Assembly (NCBI GenBank): GCA_003344405.1
Contig: NOWV01000014.1
Coordinates: 310,001-374,000, forward strand
Reading direction: 5' to 3'
Length of the DNA: 64,000 nucleotides
DNA from: Trichoplax sp. H2
Taxonomy: Eukaryota; Placozoa; Uniplacotomia; Trichoplacea
A program made the position numbers and the translations under genes. Every line of letters begins with the position of its first letter. Position 1 is the stretch's first letter. The notes below the pieces were generated by a model. The model saw nothing but the letters and a program-made list of their open reading frames with translations. It ran no database searches and was not told the origin of the DNA. This document shows, one piece after another, positions 13,430 to 25,682 of the stretch.

Positions 13430-14216
13430 CGGTACAGTACAGTACACAGACTTGGTATTGGTGCGGTCATGTTGTGACTTGTGAGTTACAGTATGCCTGC
13501 TGTTGCGCAACGTTGCCATTGCAGTGTACTGTACACTGTACACTGTACACTGTATACAGTGTAGTGAAAGTCATACAGTACAGTACAGACATGTTTCTAC
13601 AGTACACAGGACTGACCAGATCGCTGTACTGTACACTGTACACTGTACTCTACCATCGACTCAACTTTTTTCCTTATACTGTACTGTGTACTGTACACTC
13701 AGTGTAATGAGAATTATGAGAGCATAACTGCAATACTGTATACTGTACTGTATACTGTAAACTGTACGCTAATACTGTATAACTGTAAACTGTACGCTAA
13801 TACTGTATACTGTACTGTATTGTACTACAGTATATTGTACTGTACAGTGTACAGTACAGTACTATAATACAATATACTGTACAGTACAGTGTACACTGTA
13901 CAGTACAATAATATACTGTACAGTAATACTGTACTGTAATGAGAATTATGAGAGCATACGGTACTGTACAGTACTGTACTGTAAATGCAATATACTGTAC
14001 TGTACTACAGTACTGTATCATACAATATACTGTACTGTACTGTACCATATACAGTACACTATACTGTACACTGTATTGAGTGTAGTGAAAGTCACGTGTT
14101 TCTACAGTACAGGACTGACCAGACCACTGTACTGTACACTGTACACTGTACTGTACTCTAGCATCCACTCAACTTTTTTTCCTTGTAATGTACTGTATTT
14201 ATACAAGTAATTTTGG
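13430..14216. repeat. GTAC-rich self-complementary pentanucleotide array (TACTG/CAGTA)
   Basis: About 790 bp made largely of 5-bp units TACTG, and their reverse complement CAGTA, in runs that switch strand every few units. This creates many perfect palindromes such as ACTGTACAGT and TGTACAGTACAGTGTACA. Short unique spacers interrupt it. It lies about 440 bp before the TBC1D16 start codon, in the head-to-head interval with HID1. The long ORFs across it (13255-13707 plus, 13797-14168 minus) are repeat translations rich in Y, C, T and V and are not genes. Confidence 0.9.
13557..13684 (+). repeat. Duplicated spacer block, copy 1 (copy 2 at 14076-14189)
   Basis: The block begins GTGTAGTGAAAGTCA, runs through GGACTGACCAGA and a GTAC run, and ends CTCAACTTTTTTCC. 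It recurs at 14076-14189 with a few substitutions and small indels. A second shared 22-mer, with core AATGAGAATTATGAGAGCAT, sits at 13705-13726 and 13937-13958. This shows that the array grew by segmental duplication as well as by slippage. Confidence 0.85.
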
Positions 14217-14411
14217 CTTTAAGTGCTAATATTACTAGCTTTAACACATTTTATACAACTTTCAATTACATATTCACATAAAACGTCTTATTTTCAATTC
14301 AATGATAGCAAATTTGTCTAGCAAGGACTTCAAACTATAATTTCATCTAGTTTCAAGCGTCGGGAAAGACTTACAGGAGACACCCTCAGAAGTCCAAACC
14401 TTTTAACTGGT

Positions 14412-14515
14412 CATACAGTACAGGTCATACTGTACTTTACAGTACAGTACTACCCTACAGTACAGTACAATACTGTACACAACGACAAATTGTACTGTAC
14501 TGCCCACAGTACGAA
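14412..14515. repeat. Second GTAC-rich cluster before TBC1D16
   Basis: A further run of CAGTA/TACTG units (CATACAGTACAGGTCATACTG and onward) ends about 140 bp before the TBC1D16 ATG. A short cluster also sits in TBC1D16 intron 1 at 15510-15545. Confidence 0.8.
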
Positions 14516-14655
14516 GAGCTATAAAATCACTCTCACACCTTCAAGTTCAGTACTGTAAAAAGCGGCTTCGTCAGACAGAAACGCGACTGTGTAGTAAATA
14601 AATTCATCCATTAGTTTACCAGTAATATCTTGGATTTGGACTTCAATCTGCTATC

Positions 14656-17600
14656 ATGCTATCCTACTTGAGCAATAAATTGGGTAGTAAATCTACTCAT
14701 AATAAAAATAGCTCAAGGAAAACATCACCAACTACAGACAATGACGATAAAGTCGATCATGAGACAAGTAGGCCCCTATCAGACCCAGGCAACACGGATC
14801 AAGTAGTCGATAGTAGCGAGGAGAGTCTTGTCGACGACGATGATCAAGGCGAAATCATCTTATGCAAAAATAATGTTCGTGCCCGTTTACCTTATTGCAA
14901 TGAAGTAGCCAATGGATACTTAACTTTACGCACTTGTTATCATGATAGTCATATCGTATTTAGGTGGTTGCCCAATGAATTGATGGCAGATACATCACCC
15001 GATATTGATCAACAACGTCAAATGGAGAATGATATCAAGCCTATATTTGAAATGGATACGCGTTCTATCAAAGCAATTAAGATATTTCTCGATACCGACA
15101 CCTTGTACTCGGGTCGCCTAGTCTTAAAAAGTATTCAAAATCAATATAAAGTCTTTCACTTTCAACATGGTGGACTCGATCGATTATGTAAGGTATTCGA
15201 TGTATGGCACAGCTGTGTAACACTATTATCGTCGTCGCCTGAATTAAATACACGCCATTACGATATTTGCACTCCTAATGGAGAAGCCATCAACCTACAA
15301 ATTCCCAGACGCGACAAGGTCGACTCTCAAGCATGGCGTAATTTATTCGATGGACAAGGCCGACTTGTTAAAAAGACCCAGTTCAAGGAGGTAAGAATCA
15401 ATACATGTATTACCATCATCGTACAAGAATTCTCGACCGACATTGATTTTGAAATTTTCCCAGCGTACCCCCCCTAGTGCTAAATAACAAAGTAGTACTA
15501 TCAATTACACTACTGTACACAGTATTGGTCAGTGTACTGTACTGACGACGAATCAATTAATTAAATCAATAGCACCTACACCATACACGATACTCTCTAT
15601 TCCGGTATCAAAACATTCAAACTCGAAGGAACAATAAATAAATAAATCGACATCTTGACAACATGGATGCCGTAAGAGTGCTAACAGATCAACAGTGCTT
15701 CCATGACAATATACTTCCTAGGAAATGATACACCTTGTGCAATGATTGGCCCGATATCGCATCTTGTTGGGACAACTATTCTGATATTAAAGTCATACTA
15801 CCATCGATACGAGTTCAATCTGCAAAGGTAGTAAATGGTTATTGTACTCCAACTTTACTGACTACTACCTATATTAAGAAAAATAGACAATATTTAGTAA
15901 GAATAATATTATTCTTCATACTGTATAGTCGCTTAATTGTGCTGTAGACTCGAGAATGCCATATACTCTACTGGTATAACACTCCTTCGGTTGATTAGAC
16001 GTCGGAGTGTCGCCGTCGCTATGGATCATTGATGATATTATATCCCTTTCATCGAGTTCATGTCCACAATGCTGCTTGTCAATAAAATCTTATTAATGTA
16101 CTATTTCACTTAATTTCTTTCACATTCCCCGTTGATAAATAAAAAAACATAAAAATTAGAAAATTCCTCTATCACTAGGATTATAACGTCATAAGAATAT
16201 AATGAAATTGGCAGATCTAATGATTAATAACTTCTAATCGTTAAGCTTCTGCAGCTGTGTTCAAAATTCTTCAACAGTGGATTACTCGTAAAGTCAATTT
16301 TATTCGACTATAACATGACCTCTACTACCACCCCACACAAAAGCAATATTTAGAAACAGTGTAAAATTACCTATCATAATATCCCTACGTACATCGTAAG
16401 TAATTTCTTTTCTCTGAAAAATACTTCTTTTTACTCTCGGGCTAGAATTCATATCATTTTTACCTTGCAAACAATAGATCAATACCGTAAAATTACAGTA
16501 TTTCTGATCTTTTTTTAGACAATAAAATAATCTAGACATTGTTTATTAAACTCAATAGCTTCCATCTGCAACGTATAACTTGCTTGACACTATAATTTTA
16601 CAATTCAATGAGATTTTATCCTGTCTAGCTAATGAAACGTATAGTAAGATAATTCGAGAATGAATTTTAATTGAAATTATTTTATTGGTAAGAGCAATTT
16701 ATCGCATAGGTTGCACTGCACTTTATAGGCCAAAATAACAATAACACATTATTTAGTCCACCTACAGTATCTCAGTAATTAAGGATTGCATTTAAGCAGC
16801 CGTCGTTAGTTAGTGTATAATTAATATTATATTTATTTATAATAATAGAAATCTTTTTTTTATCTTCATGTACGCATCCGTAACCATTTCAATCGACTAC
16901 TGTCACTATACAATCAGTAATCCTTACTTCACTACGTAAACTTTATGTCAGCAGCCTCTTCCTATTAAAATAAATTTAGCTAACGCAACTTGGATAGAAT
17001 AGTGACATTTTTACGTTGTAAAGTGAATAATGATGTTCTTCCTATAGCTTTATAGCATAATCAGCTATATAGTATATGCTTACGCCTACACATGTATATG
17101 TATGACCGCTTAAACTATCAACTTATTTCTGTACTCATTACTACAATCTATAGTATATCCGATACTTTTAAAAGTGTAACCATCCTTTCATTACATTTGC
17201 TAGTATAGTACTATTGCTCATTGCTTTACTGACCGTTTACGTGATTTTATATGTACTATCATCTACGCTAGAAATGGCTAGTGCTTTAAAAGGAATTATT
17301 TGGTCTTAACAATTATTACCACGATTTACGATTCTTATGTTGCTAATGATTTAAAAAATTTACAGGAGTGCTATTGTTATGTTATTTGTTATTATTATCG
17401 AACATTTTATAGATTTTTTACTGTAATAATTAAAAAGTCTATTTTATATTTGCATCTCTAATATTAAAGGCTGTGTTTTTTGCTGGTATCGTTGAAGAGA
17501 TGAGAAAGGAGGCGTGGAAGTTTCTATTGGAATATTATCCATACGATTCGACATTTGAACAAAGACAAGAGCTAAAGTTACAACGTACAAAGATTTACGA

Positions 17601-19924
17601 GAGTATCAATGACAAAAGGTAAAAACTAAAGATAGAATCAGTAAATTACAGTAGCACTAGTGCCCTACTGATAGAATTAATTAAGCGAATCCTACTCTAT
17701 TAGAAAATAGCATATTGAAATAATAAGGGCGTTATGATCCCAATAAAATGATTTACTTTTTCAATTTTTTTTTATAGTAATGAAAACTTGCTATTTATAT
17801 GCTCATTAAGATTGTTACTATATTTATTTACTAGCCATAATCAAATGTATATTACATGAAGGGTATGAGATTGTTTGACCATCACTATTGCGTGCTTTAG
17901 AGGTAAAAATAAGCCTTATTTTTATACATCTTAGACAAGGTATCAGCGGTGAAGAGCAGAAAACATTCTATCGCAAAGTCGAATGTATTGTTGATAAGGA
18001 TGTCGTACGTACAGACCGTAGTTCTCAATATTACGCAGGTGCCGATAATCCTCACGTACAAACATTAAGGTTAGCAATCTAGCTTTTAATCAAAATTGAT
18101 TTCTAATGTGTAATTACTGACATCATTGATTTGCAATTAATTGCAACTCAGGCTACATATGGCTAGTAAACAATGTAATGTTATTAACAATCTTTAATCT
18201 TTGTTATAATGTTACTGTATGAATGAGCAATAGTATTGTTAGAAAAGATATCAGTGATCTAATAAAGGCCATCCAAAACTGGCAGAAGCTATCTTCAATA
18301 CAGACATTTTAGCCAATTAAAATTTTGTGAAAAGCTATCGATTAATGACTAATAAAAACAATGAATATGTACTTTATGACGGTATGATAAAATCAGGAGA
18401 TATTTACTAAATAAGCATTACTGATATATTATTACTACTTTCACGTTTTCTAATACAGTAGTGAGCTTTATTTCGATCATGTGTGGCTACAAGCTTAATA
18501 TTTCTGTACTCTTATTAAATATTTAGCATGACTACTGTTATCTAAATATCTTATATTACCGAGCCTGATAGCACTGATAACTGTATTTTTAAATTGTACC
18601 CCTAGGAGAATTTTGTTAAATTACGCTATTGATAATCCAGTGGTCGGATACACGCAAGGTATGTCTGACCTTCTGGCTCCCTTATTAGTTATTATGGATA
18701 ACGAAATCGATGCTTATTGGTGCTTTATTGGGCTTATGGAAAAGAGTGTTTTTCTCAACACTCCACAAAATGATATGGAAGAACAGCTTGTATGTAACTT
18801 TAGATAACTTTTTTCATTTTATTATAACATCATTCTTATAAAGACCTTTTCATTTCACTTGAAACTACGCGCATTAGGGATTGTTACGAGAACTGTTGAG
18901 AACGATGTTACCGCATTTTTATGCACATTGCATGAAATTCTTAAATGGTATGGAACTTCTCTTTTGCCATCGTTGGTTACTGCTATGCTTTAGGAGAGAA
19001 GTAGGGGAGTATCAAGCTCAAAGGATTTGGGAAGCTGCTTGGTCTCAACATCATACGTCCTACTTTCATCTATTTTTATGTGCTGCTGCTATCTCAGTAT
19101 ATGGAGATACTGTAATTGAAAAAGATTTATCCCCAGATCTTACTCTTCTTCATTTTACTTCTATTCAAGAAATGGATGGTAACTTATTGTTGCGTAGGGC
19201 GCATGAATTATTGTATGATTTCCTTGTACAAGATATTATTCCATGCACGCTGATGAAAATATTATCTGATTCGGGTGAGTGGGACTCGCCTCCAACACCA
19301 ACCATATACTGTAAATGTGATGGATTTCACCCTACTTCTGGAATTCCAACTCTTTTGGATGTGGTACATAGTCGCTCTAAGCAAGACGATGAAGTTAACG
19401 AAAATGACGATAAGAAGTCACTTATAGAAAATGTTGCTGAACTAGCTCCACCGACTGATGGCCTTGTACAACTTGAATTGAAATCGTCTGAAGATGATAT
19501 TAAAGGTGATATCAAAGAAACAACAGAAACTAATATATTTCGAGAAGTTATAGATAAAAAGCGTGCCGATGACAGTTTGAGTAATGATGAAACCGAGACT
19601 ACAGATACTGATCGTAGGCAGACTGAGACTATGGAGGTTGGAGAAAAATCTGAAGAAGATGTAAAAGATATCTCCGATAACTATATTCCTAGTAGTAGTA
19701 ACAGTTCAAATATGCCTTCTGCGGCAATTGAGAATGCAAATCGAGTGAGCAGCGATGCAGAAGAAACGCAAATGGAAGATAGCAAGATATTATTAGTAGA
19801 GGATAGACCATCGCCATCGGAAGATAATGATTCATGCAAAGTTAACGATACTGTTTTGTCGATGGAGGCCGAAGATTCAACGAAAGAATCTCAGCAAGAT
19901 GTAGAAAATGCTTCGGAAAAGTAA
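14656..19924 (+). CDS. TBC1D16: TBC1D16, Rab GTPase-activating protein
   Basis: Five exons, 14656-15390, 17470-17618, 17935-18069, 18606-18789 and 18878-19924, give 749 residues (human 767). The N-terminal part has the family motif GEIILCKNNV and the conserved QNQYKVFHFQHGGLD. The TBC domain starts near residue 250. It keeps the arginine finger in VDKDVVRTDR (Arg320) and the glutamine finger in GYTQGM (Gln357), so it should be catalytically competent. The family member TBC1D16 acts on Rab4-type GTPases in endosomal recycling. Residues after about 560 form an acidic, Ser/Thr-rich tail not present at this length in vertebrates. The start is the first ATG of the exon, and no upstream exon was seen. 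Intron 1 is about 2.1 kb, long for this locus. It is head-to-head with HID1. Confidence 0.93.
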
Positions 19925-22900
19925 TCTCCTGATACTGATCCTTCATCTATCTATTGATTGGAATGTGAGGACAAATACAGCATATAGTAATGATTGTAAA
20001 TTTCTTTAAGTTTCGAGTATTCAGTTTTGGTTGTAGTCAATGGCATCGCCACTTTTGACCATGACTGTATTGTCGTAAGTGATAAAGAGTATTTCTGATC
20101 AAGAAAACGTTATGATAGTAAGCTGAAACAAGTCCTTAAACGTTAAAATTGATCATAAAAATTGGCTGCAATATAAATTGAAAGCTCAAATTATACTAAT
20201 AATAGGATACAGCATTATATCAGAATCCACATGAATTACATAAAATTATAACTATTAACTCTAAAAATGAGCTTAGTATAACAATTAGAATAGTATTCTC
20301 AAAAGCGTATGATATATATATACTTAATATCAATGTAGAAGATAATAATATATAAATATATACGAGTATATACATTATAAATATACTAAATAACACGATT
20401 ATAACTGTCATCGTCGAGTTTTTTATGTCTAGCTTGATGAAGATCGGCTACAATTCTATTTGTTACTGTATATCACAAACTATTGTTGCACTATTTTTTA
20501 CGTTATTCCTGAAGCAGAAATTAGAGATGATCTAATATTACGTTATACACGTATCATAGATGATGTTAAGATTGGTTTGAATGAACGCTATTTTACATTC
20601 CAGAAAAATTATCGATAAACCAGCTAAGTTAAATAATTGTTAAGTCAATAATGAGATTTCATACAGGATAACACGAACGGATGTAAACTTTCTGTAATTA
20701 CGGTATAACATCTCTTGCCAATTGGGAATAGTCTGACGAAACAATCTAATTTTAAGATTTGTGTTGACTTAAACGGGAGAATTTTAAAAGATTGTCTTTC
20801 AATTATGCAATATAATATACATAATACTGATATCGGCTTATATATCAGGATTTTAATGTTCTTATTTATCAATCTTTACCATAGAGGTAAGGTCTTTCTT
20901 TATATTCTATAAATTTTTACGATTCGAATAGAGGTTTTTCACCTTTCCGTCGACATTATCATTTCAAAGGATATTATGATGTTCCAAAAGTCTTATACGA
21001 TTGCGACGGTACAAAAGCGATATTTTAAGTAATATATTATCGAAAGTGTGTATAAAATTAATAAAGATCTTACAACACTATGAAATTCAAAGTAAGTCAT
21101 TACTTCCTTGGATACACTGTACGCGTTTGCTTTATTTTGAAGTGATCAATGAAAAATTAGCGTGAGATTGTGAGTACATACGTGAAGTAATGCAATAGTT
21201 GTCATTGCATTCTTGATTAACTGTAAGTGATCATCGACTGCTAAAACTCTGGAAGAAGCCCTAGTTCATTACATACGTAGAACTATTAGAATGTCTTGAA
21301 ATGCGTTATATAATGTAATGATAGCAATATAACTTGTACAGTATGTTTGGTCTTAGTTATCGAGTTCAGTATAGCACGGCACTTCCGTACTTATACCTAC
21401 TGGCCAGACGCAGTACGTCGAACTGGACATAGGGACTTCTCAACTAATTTCGGTACTCCCGTACTTATACCTACTGGCCAGACGCTGTACGTCGAACTGG
21501 ACATAGGGACTTCTCAACTAATTTCTTATGCCCTTCCACCCTCCCCGAACGTCCCGTGATATTATCACAGTATGCGTATAGTTTAAGCAGCTAGAACTGA
21601 ATATAGAGTTTTATTGTTGGCCTGTAGTCTTCGAAACTATCCTCAACCGGATACATAACAGTAAGTTTTGGCAATTTAGTGGTAGAGGAATTAATGTGCG
21701 TACCTTGACCAATTAGTGCGTTAGAAATATAGAAAAATTTAAGGCGTAGTGTTAGATGCCCATCATAAAGGTACATAGAATGGAAATCCTACTGTGAATA
21801 CGTCTACTTGTAAGTCAACACTGAAAAATATATTATTTTTCGATCCTTTTCTTTCCTGACGTCTCTGTCTTCACTTTCTGCAAATCTGCATACTGTACTG
21901 GACAGTACGTGGATATAATAACCTAATCGTATTAAATTGGTCTGTAATTTAGATCCTAGCATTTACTGTTCCATAATTTCGGTAGAGACAGAACACGTAA
22001 TGATGTGAACGGGTAAAATCATATAGCAATAACCTTGTTGAAGGGCCTGATTTTTCCTCTACTGGTTATCCCTAATTTGCAAATTACCATCAAATATGCC
22101 ATACATCTGTTATGTTAACTATAAAGATGGATATCATACACGTCCTATTCTACTTCACAGTTTTATTTCTCAAGGGATGTTATGGCAAGTCACAGTCAAA
22201 GATGTTAGAGTACTTTTAGGTGCAAGGATAGTGAGGGCTATTGGTAGATAAACTGTATTACAGTATCGTTAGCAGCAGCTTTCAGTGAGAAGAAAGATGG
22301 CTCGGTAGGCGGCATCAGCAAGTCCTAGAGTCTGAATGGCCTACAGTACAGTGAGGATAGCATGTCAGGAATTAACAAAAAACATTTGATAAGCATGTTT
22401 ATCAATATGTTGAGAAGAAGGACACAAAGACTGATTCCTTCCGGAGGAATTTACTCTGAGACTGGGTATGCGTTGCGTTATCTACTATGACAACTGTAAA
22501 ATTTAACAATAATTATTGAGTAATAAACTGATTTATCCGCTACAACCGGAGATGACTTATTGAGGACTGTCTTAGAATAGGGATCGAATAGCTCTTGTTG
22601 CAGCAGGATAGTGATAGGAAAAATAAAAGAGTCTTTTTTTGTAATCAGTATTGTAATAAAGGTGACTCTGCAGGCGGAGTGTCGTAAGTTTAGCATTAAC
22701 ATTGAATTTCTAGAAGTTAGTATCAGAATTACCCATATGCACCACAGTACTGTAGAGGAAACAATTTCTACTGGCTGGATTATGAAATTGAATTAAGTTT
22801 TGTTATAATCGAATTAACTAAATTTCGACAAAAGCAATCATCGATTTTTTTGGTGCCCCAGTTTATATTCTAATGTATAATGTTAAATTCAGTCTTATAA

Positions 22901-23505
22901 CGTATAAAAGCAAGGCATATGACATAGCAGATCTTCAGTACAATTTAACCAGAGTAACAATACGCGTAGAATACTACATAAGTAATTTGTTAAATATAGA
23001 TCATGCAAAGACAAGGATTCTACAGTATCATAGTAGCTTAACAATTGATGATATCTCAACGCTGCATTTTGTTTATGTTTTCATCCATTTCTAGACGGTA
23101 AATCTATGGATTAGCTAAAATATACTAGAGATTATTAAAGCCGATCCTGAATATTTAGTGACACTGCTTTCCTTGCTAGTAACTTTAGCGTCTGATATTT
23201 ATAGTAAACATCGTCAACCTTCCGTTGTTGTATTATACGCTTTGGACTACATTACAATTTAAATTAGATTGGTAAATTGATAACTGCTGAAATTACTAAA
23301 AGTTATTAAAGCCAACCCTCGCTGATCAATATTACTGCCGTTCTATTAGGTACTTGTAGCGCCTTGGTTTAAGAGTACTTGGTAAGAGCATCAACGCTTA
23401 AATAACTAAATCATTAGTAGATTGGCGTTTATACTGTGCCCCGACACTGATTGAAAATCATTCCGAACAAGAGAGAAATCACATCCTGCAACTTAAGCTA
23501 TTGCC
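19925..23505. other. Intergenic region TBC1D16 to TPMT-like gene
   Basis: 3.6 kb without a supportable gene. It contains the 65-bp direct duplication at 21387-21525. A few unbroken frames (for example about 20430-20618 and 23127-23270 plus) lack start codons, convincing splice sites and any family motif. I regard them as chance. Confidence 0.5.
21387..21525 (+). repeat. 65-bp near-identical direct duplication
   Basis: Two copies, 21387-21451 and 21461-21525 (period 74), beginning GTACTTATACCTACTGGCCA and ending CTCAACTAATTTC. They differ at one base (GCAG versus GCTG), so the duplication is recent. The small ORF at 21347-21559 simply translates it. Confidence 0.95.
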
Positions 23506-24228
23506 ATGAGTTTAACGTATAAAGATTACGTTGCTTTGGGAAATGATACAGTTGAAGATTGGGCATCTTATTGGGCCGAAGGCGACACAAACTGGGTAAG
23601 CGATAAGTGTAATCCTTGTTTAATCAAATATTATCAATCCTGTTTGGCTTGTGATCAACCATCGACAATTTTCGTACCATTATGTGGTAAAACTCAAGAT
23701 ATGCTTTGGTTAGCTAGAAATGGTAATCGAGTGGTTGGTGTTGAAATGGTGCCACAGCCATGCATTGATTTTTTTAGCGAAAATAACATTGACTATTGTA
23801 TTGAAAAATTGCAAGGTATTGGTGATGGCAAAGTATATCGAAGTCAAGCCGATGGCTTGGACATTACTATTTACAATTGCAATTTCTATGAATTGACGGT
23901 AGAGTTACTAGGTTGTCAATGTAATCGCTTTTGGGATATTGGCGCTTTGATTGCCCTTAACCCAGAACAGCATTCAAAATATATCCAACAATTAATGTCA
24001 TTGTTGACTCCTGATGCACAAGGAATATTATTTACGGTAGAATTCGATATCAATCAACGTCCTGATGTAGCGTCGCCATTTTGTGTACCTGAAAATCGAG
24101 TTCATGAAGTCTTATCACCCGTTGCTAGTGTGAAACTTCTAGAATCGATAGATACGCCTTATTCTTGGTATGGCCACTTAAATTTAAACTCTATGGATGG
24201 CAAATTTTACTTTCTGAAACGTAAATAA
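23506..24228 (+). CDS. Thiopurine S-methyltransferase (TPMT) family protein, single exon
   Basis: 240 residues from ATG to TAA with no intron. The class I SAM-binding motif is FVPLCGKTQDMLWL (residues 56-69), then VVGVEM. These match vertebrate TPMT and its bacterial relatives, as do the WAEGDTNW N-terminal block and FWDIGALIALNP (residues 142-153). TPMT transfers a methyl group from S-adenosylmethionine to aromatic thiols in the cytosol. Two things are odd. All recognised neighbours are intron-rich while this gene is intronless, and vertebrate TPMT has several introns. The arginine after Asp in the WDRGAL motif, a substrate-contact residue in mammals, is Ile145 here, and the later ERHKSWG arginine segment is not conserved (YSWYGHL). 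The fold is secure, but the substrate may differ. A retrocopy or transfer from bacteria are both possible origins. Confidence 0.9.
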   Translation: MSLTYKDYVALGNDTVEDWASYWAEGDTNWVSDKCNPCLIKYYQSCLACDQPSTIFVPLCGKTQDMLWLARNGNRVVGVEMVPQPCIDFFSENNIDYCIEKLQGIGDGKVYRSQADGLDITIYNCNFYELTVELLGCQCNRFWDIGALIALNPEQHSKYIQQLMSLLTPDAQGILFTVEFDINQRPDVASPFCVPENRVHEVLSPVASVKLLESIDTPYSWYGHLNLNSMDGKFYFLKRK

Positions 24229-25357
24229 TCTGGTGACGATCAAAAATTCATTTAGCTGGTGTTTACTAGGATTATTTTACGCTATTGGCTAAGTGATTGT
24301 GCCGACCATTACGTTTTCTTTCCTGATTTCCACTTGATTGCAGTATACCAAAGTATAAAATTGCCCACTTTTCATGCAAAATTAGTGACGAATGACGATT
24401 GCAATGATAAAAATGAATAACAAGAACCTATCTATAGCCATGATAGTTATGGTTAGTTGAGGGATTGATTGCAGCGAAATTGTATAAACGATTTTCTGAC
24501 GCTCGTAATGGCTGCTTGCAATTCTTGTATAGGCAAGATTACATTTGTTCAAACATTTCCAACCAGCAAACTATTCCTCTTTACTATATATGCTATACTT
24601 ATTCTGCAGACGATGCTAACCAAATATAACGTATTATGATTCTTGTTAAGCAGACTAACGGCTTATTTACCTAAGGTGATGAATTATTTGTTCCAAGTCT
24701 TGCAGTCTGTAGCTGTTCATGATGTGGGATTCAATCGCACGTAAACATTGCAATTTTTGATGCATTACCTTCCTTAAACGACGCATATTACTCCAGATAA
24801 TTCGCACGAATTGCAATATTGTAACACTGTGATAATTGGCACATCTTAACTAGAAGTATATAGTATCATCAATACTATAGTATATCCCAATTACTTAATA
24901 TTCATTGACCATGATATTGTGAACTACCGTATTGAATTAATTAAAATACAACTATTTATATCTATTTTATTTTAGAGTGATATTATAATAATGATTTCCA
25001 CCAATATCTTGTGTTCATTGATGTTCTCATTTAAAAGTCATATTCGATCTCGATTAATCTAACAAACTGCATTAGATAACATTTGTAACTTCTGCATCTA
25101 TCAATAAATTCAGCACACAAAACGATTACTTTTATTAAAATGCATCCATAACACTGCAGCATCGGATTGAAGGCATTTACATGGTGTACTACCATCAATG
25201 ACTAGATTTATTTAGTAATCTGTAGTGCCGCATTTGCCATTTGCTCTGCTCAAGTCAAGTCAAATTTAAAGCCATTCCCATGAGTAAAATCGGCTAATAT
25301 TAGATTAGATAGGTTACACTAGAGTCATCTGGTTGTATTCTTGGCTTCATACACAGT

Positions 25358-25392
25358 CTGTACAGTATACTGTACTGTACAGTGTACAGTAC
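25358..25392. repeat. Short GTAC-rich cluster
   Basis: CAGTCTGTACAGTATACTG followed by TACTG/CAGTG units. Same sequence family as the 13.4-kb array. Confidence 0.75.
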
Positions 25393-25682
25393 ATGGATAG
25401 GAAACTTTACTCGGACGGTCGGACATTTCGGTCCCATTCATAGTCATTAAGCCGCGGCTCGATTTCATTATTGGCTTCTTTTTCTAAATAAAGTAATATT
25501 ATATTGAAATCTATTGTATTTTACTAAGTTCTGCTAGAAAGCAGCCCTATCAAGTCATGAATGTTTCTTGAATGAGTAGAAGCAATTAAAAAATAGACAT
25601 AGAAGATTCATACTGATGGTAAGCAAGTCATTTTTCGATGTGTTTGGTCGAATATGCAAAGCATCTGAATAAGAGTATACGT

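Noticed and set aside
13255-14168. Long ORFs on both strands (150, 74 and 123 codons)
   Set aside because: They translate the TACTG/CAGTA array into repetitive YCTVY/VQYS-type peptides. The frames stay open because the repeat contains few stops.
20430-20618. Open plus-strand frame of about 60 codons ending TAA
   Set aside because: No ATG, no clear acceptor and no known motif.
23127-23361. Two similar ATTATTAAAGCC segments suggesting a decayed gene duplication
   Set aside because: Similarity is limited to about 20 bp and the second copy has several stops. This is too little to call a pseudogene.
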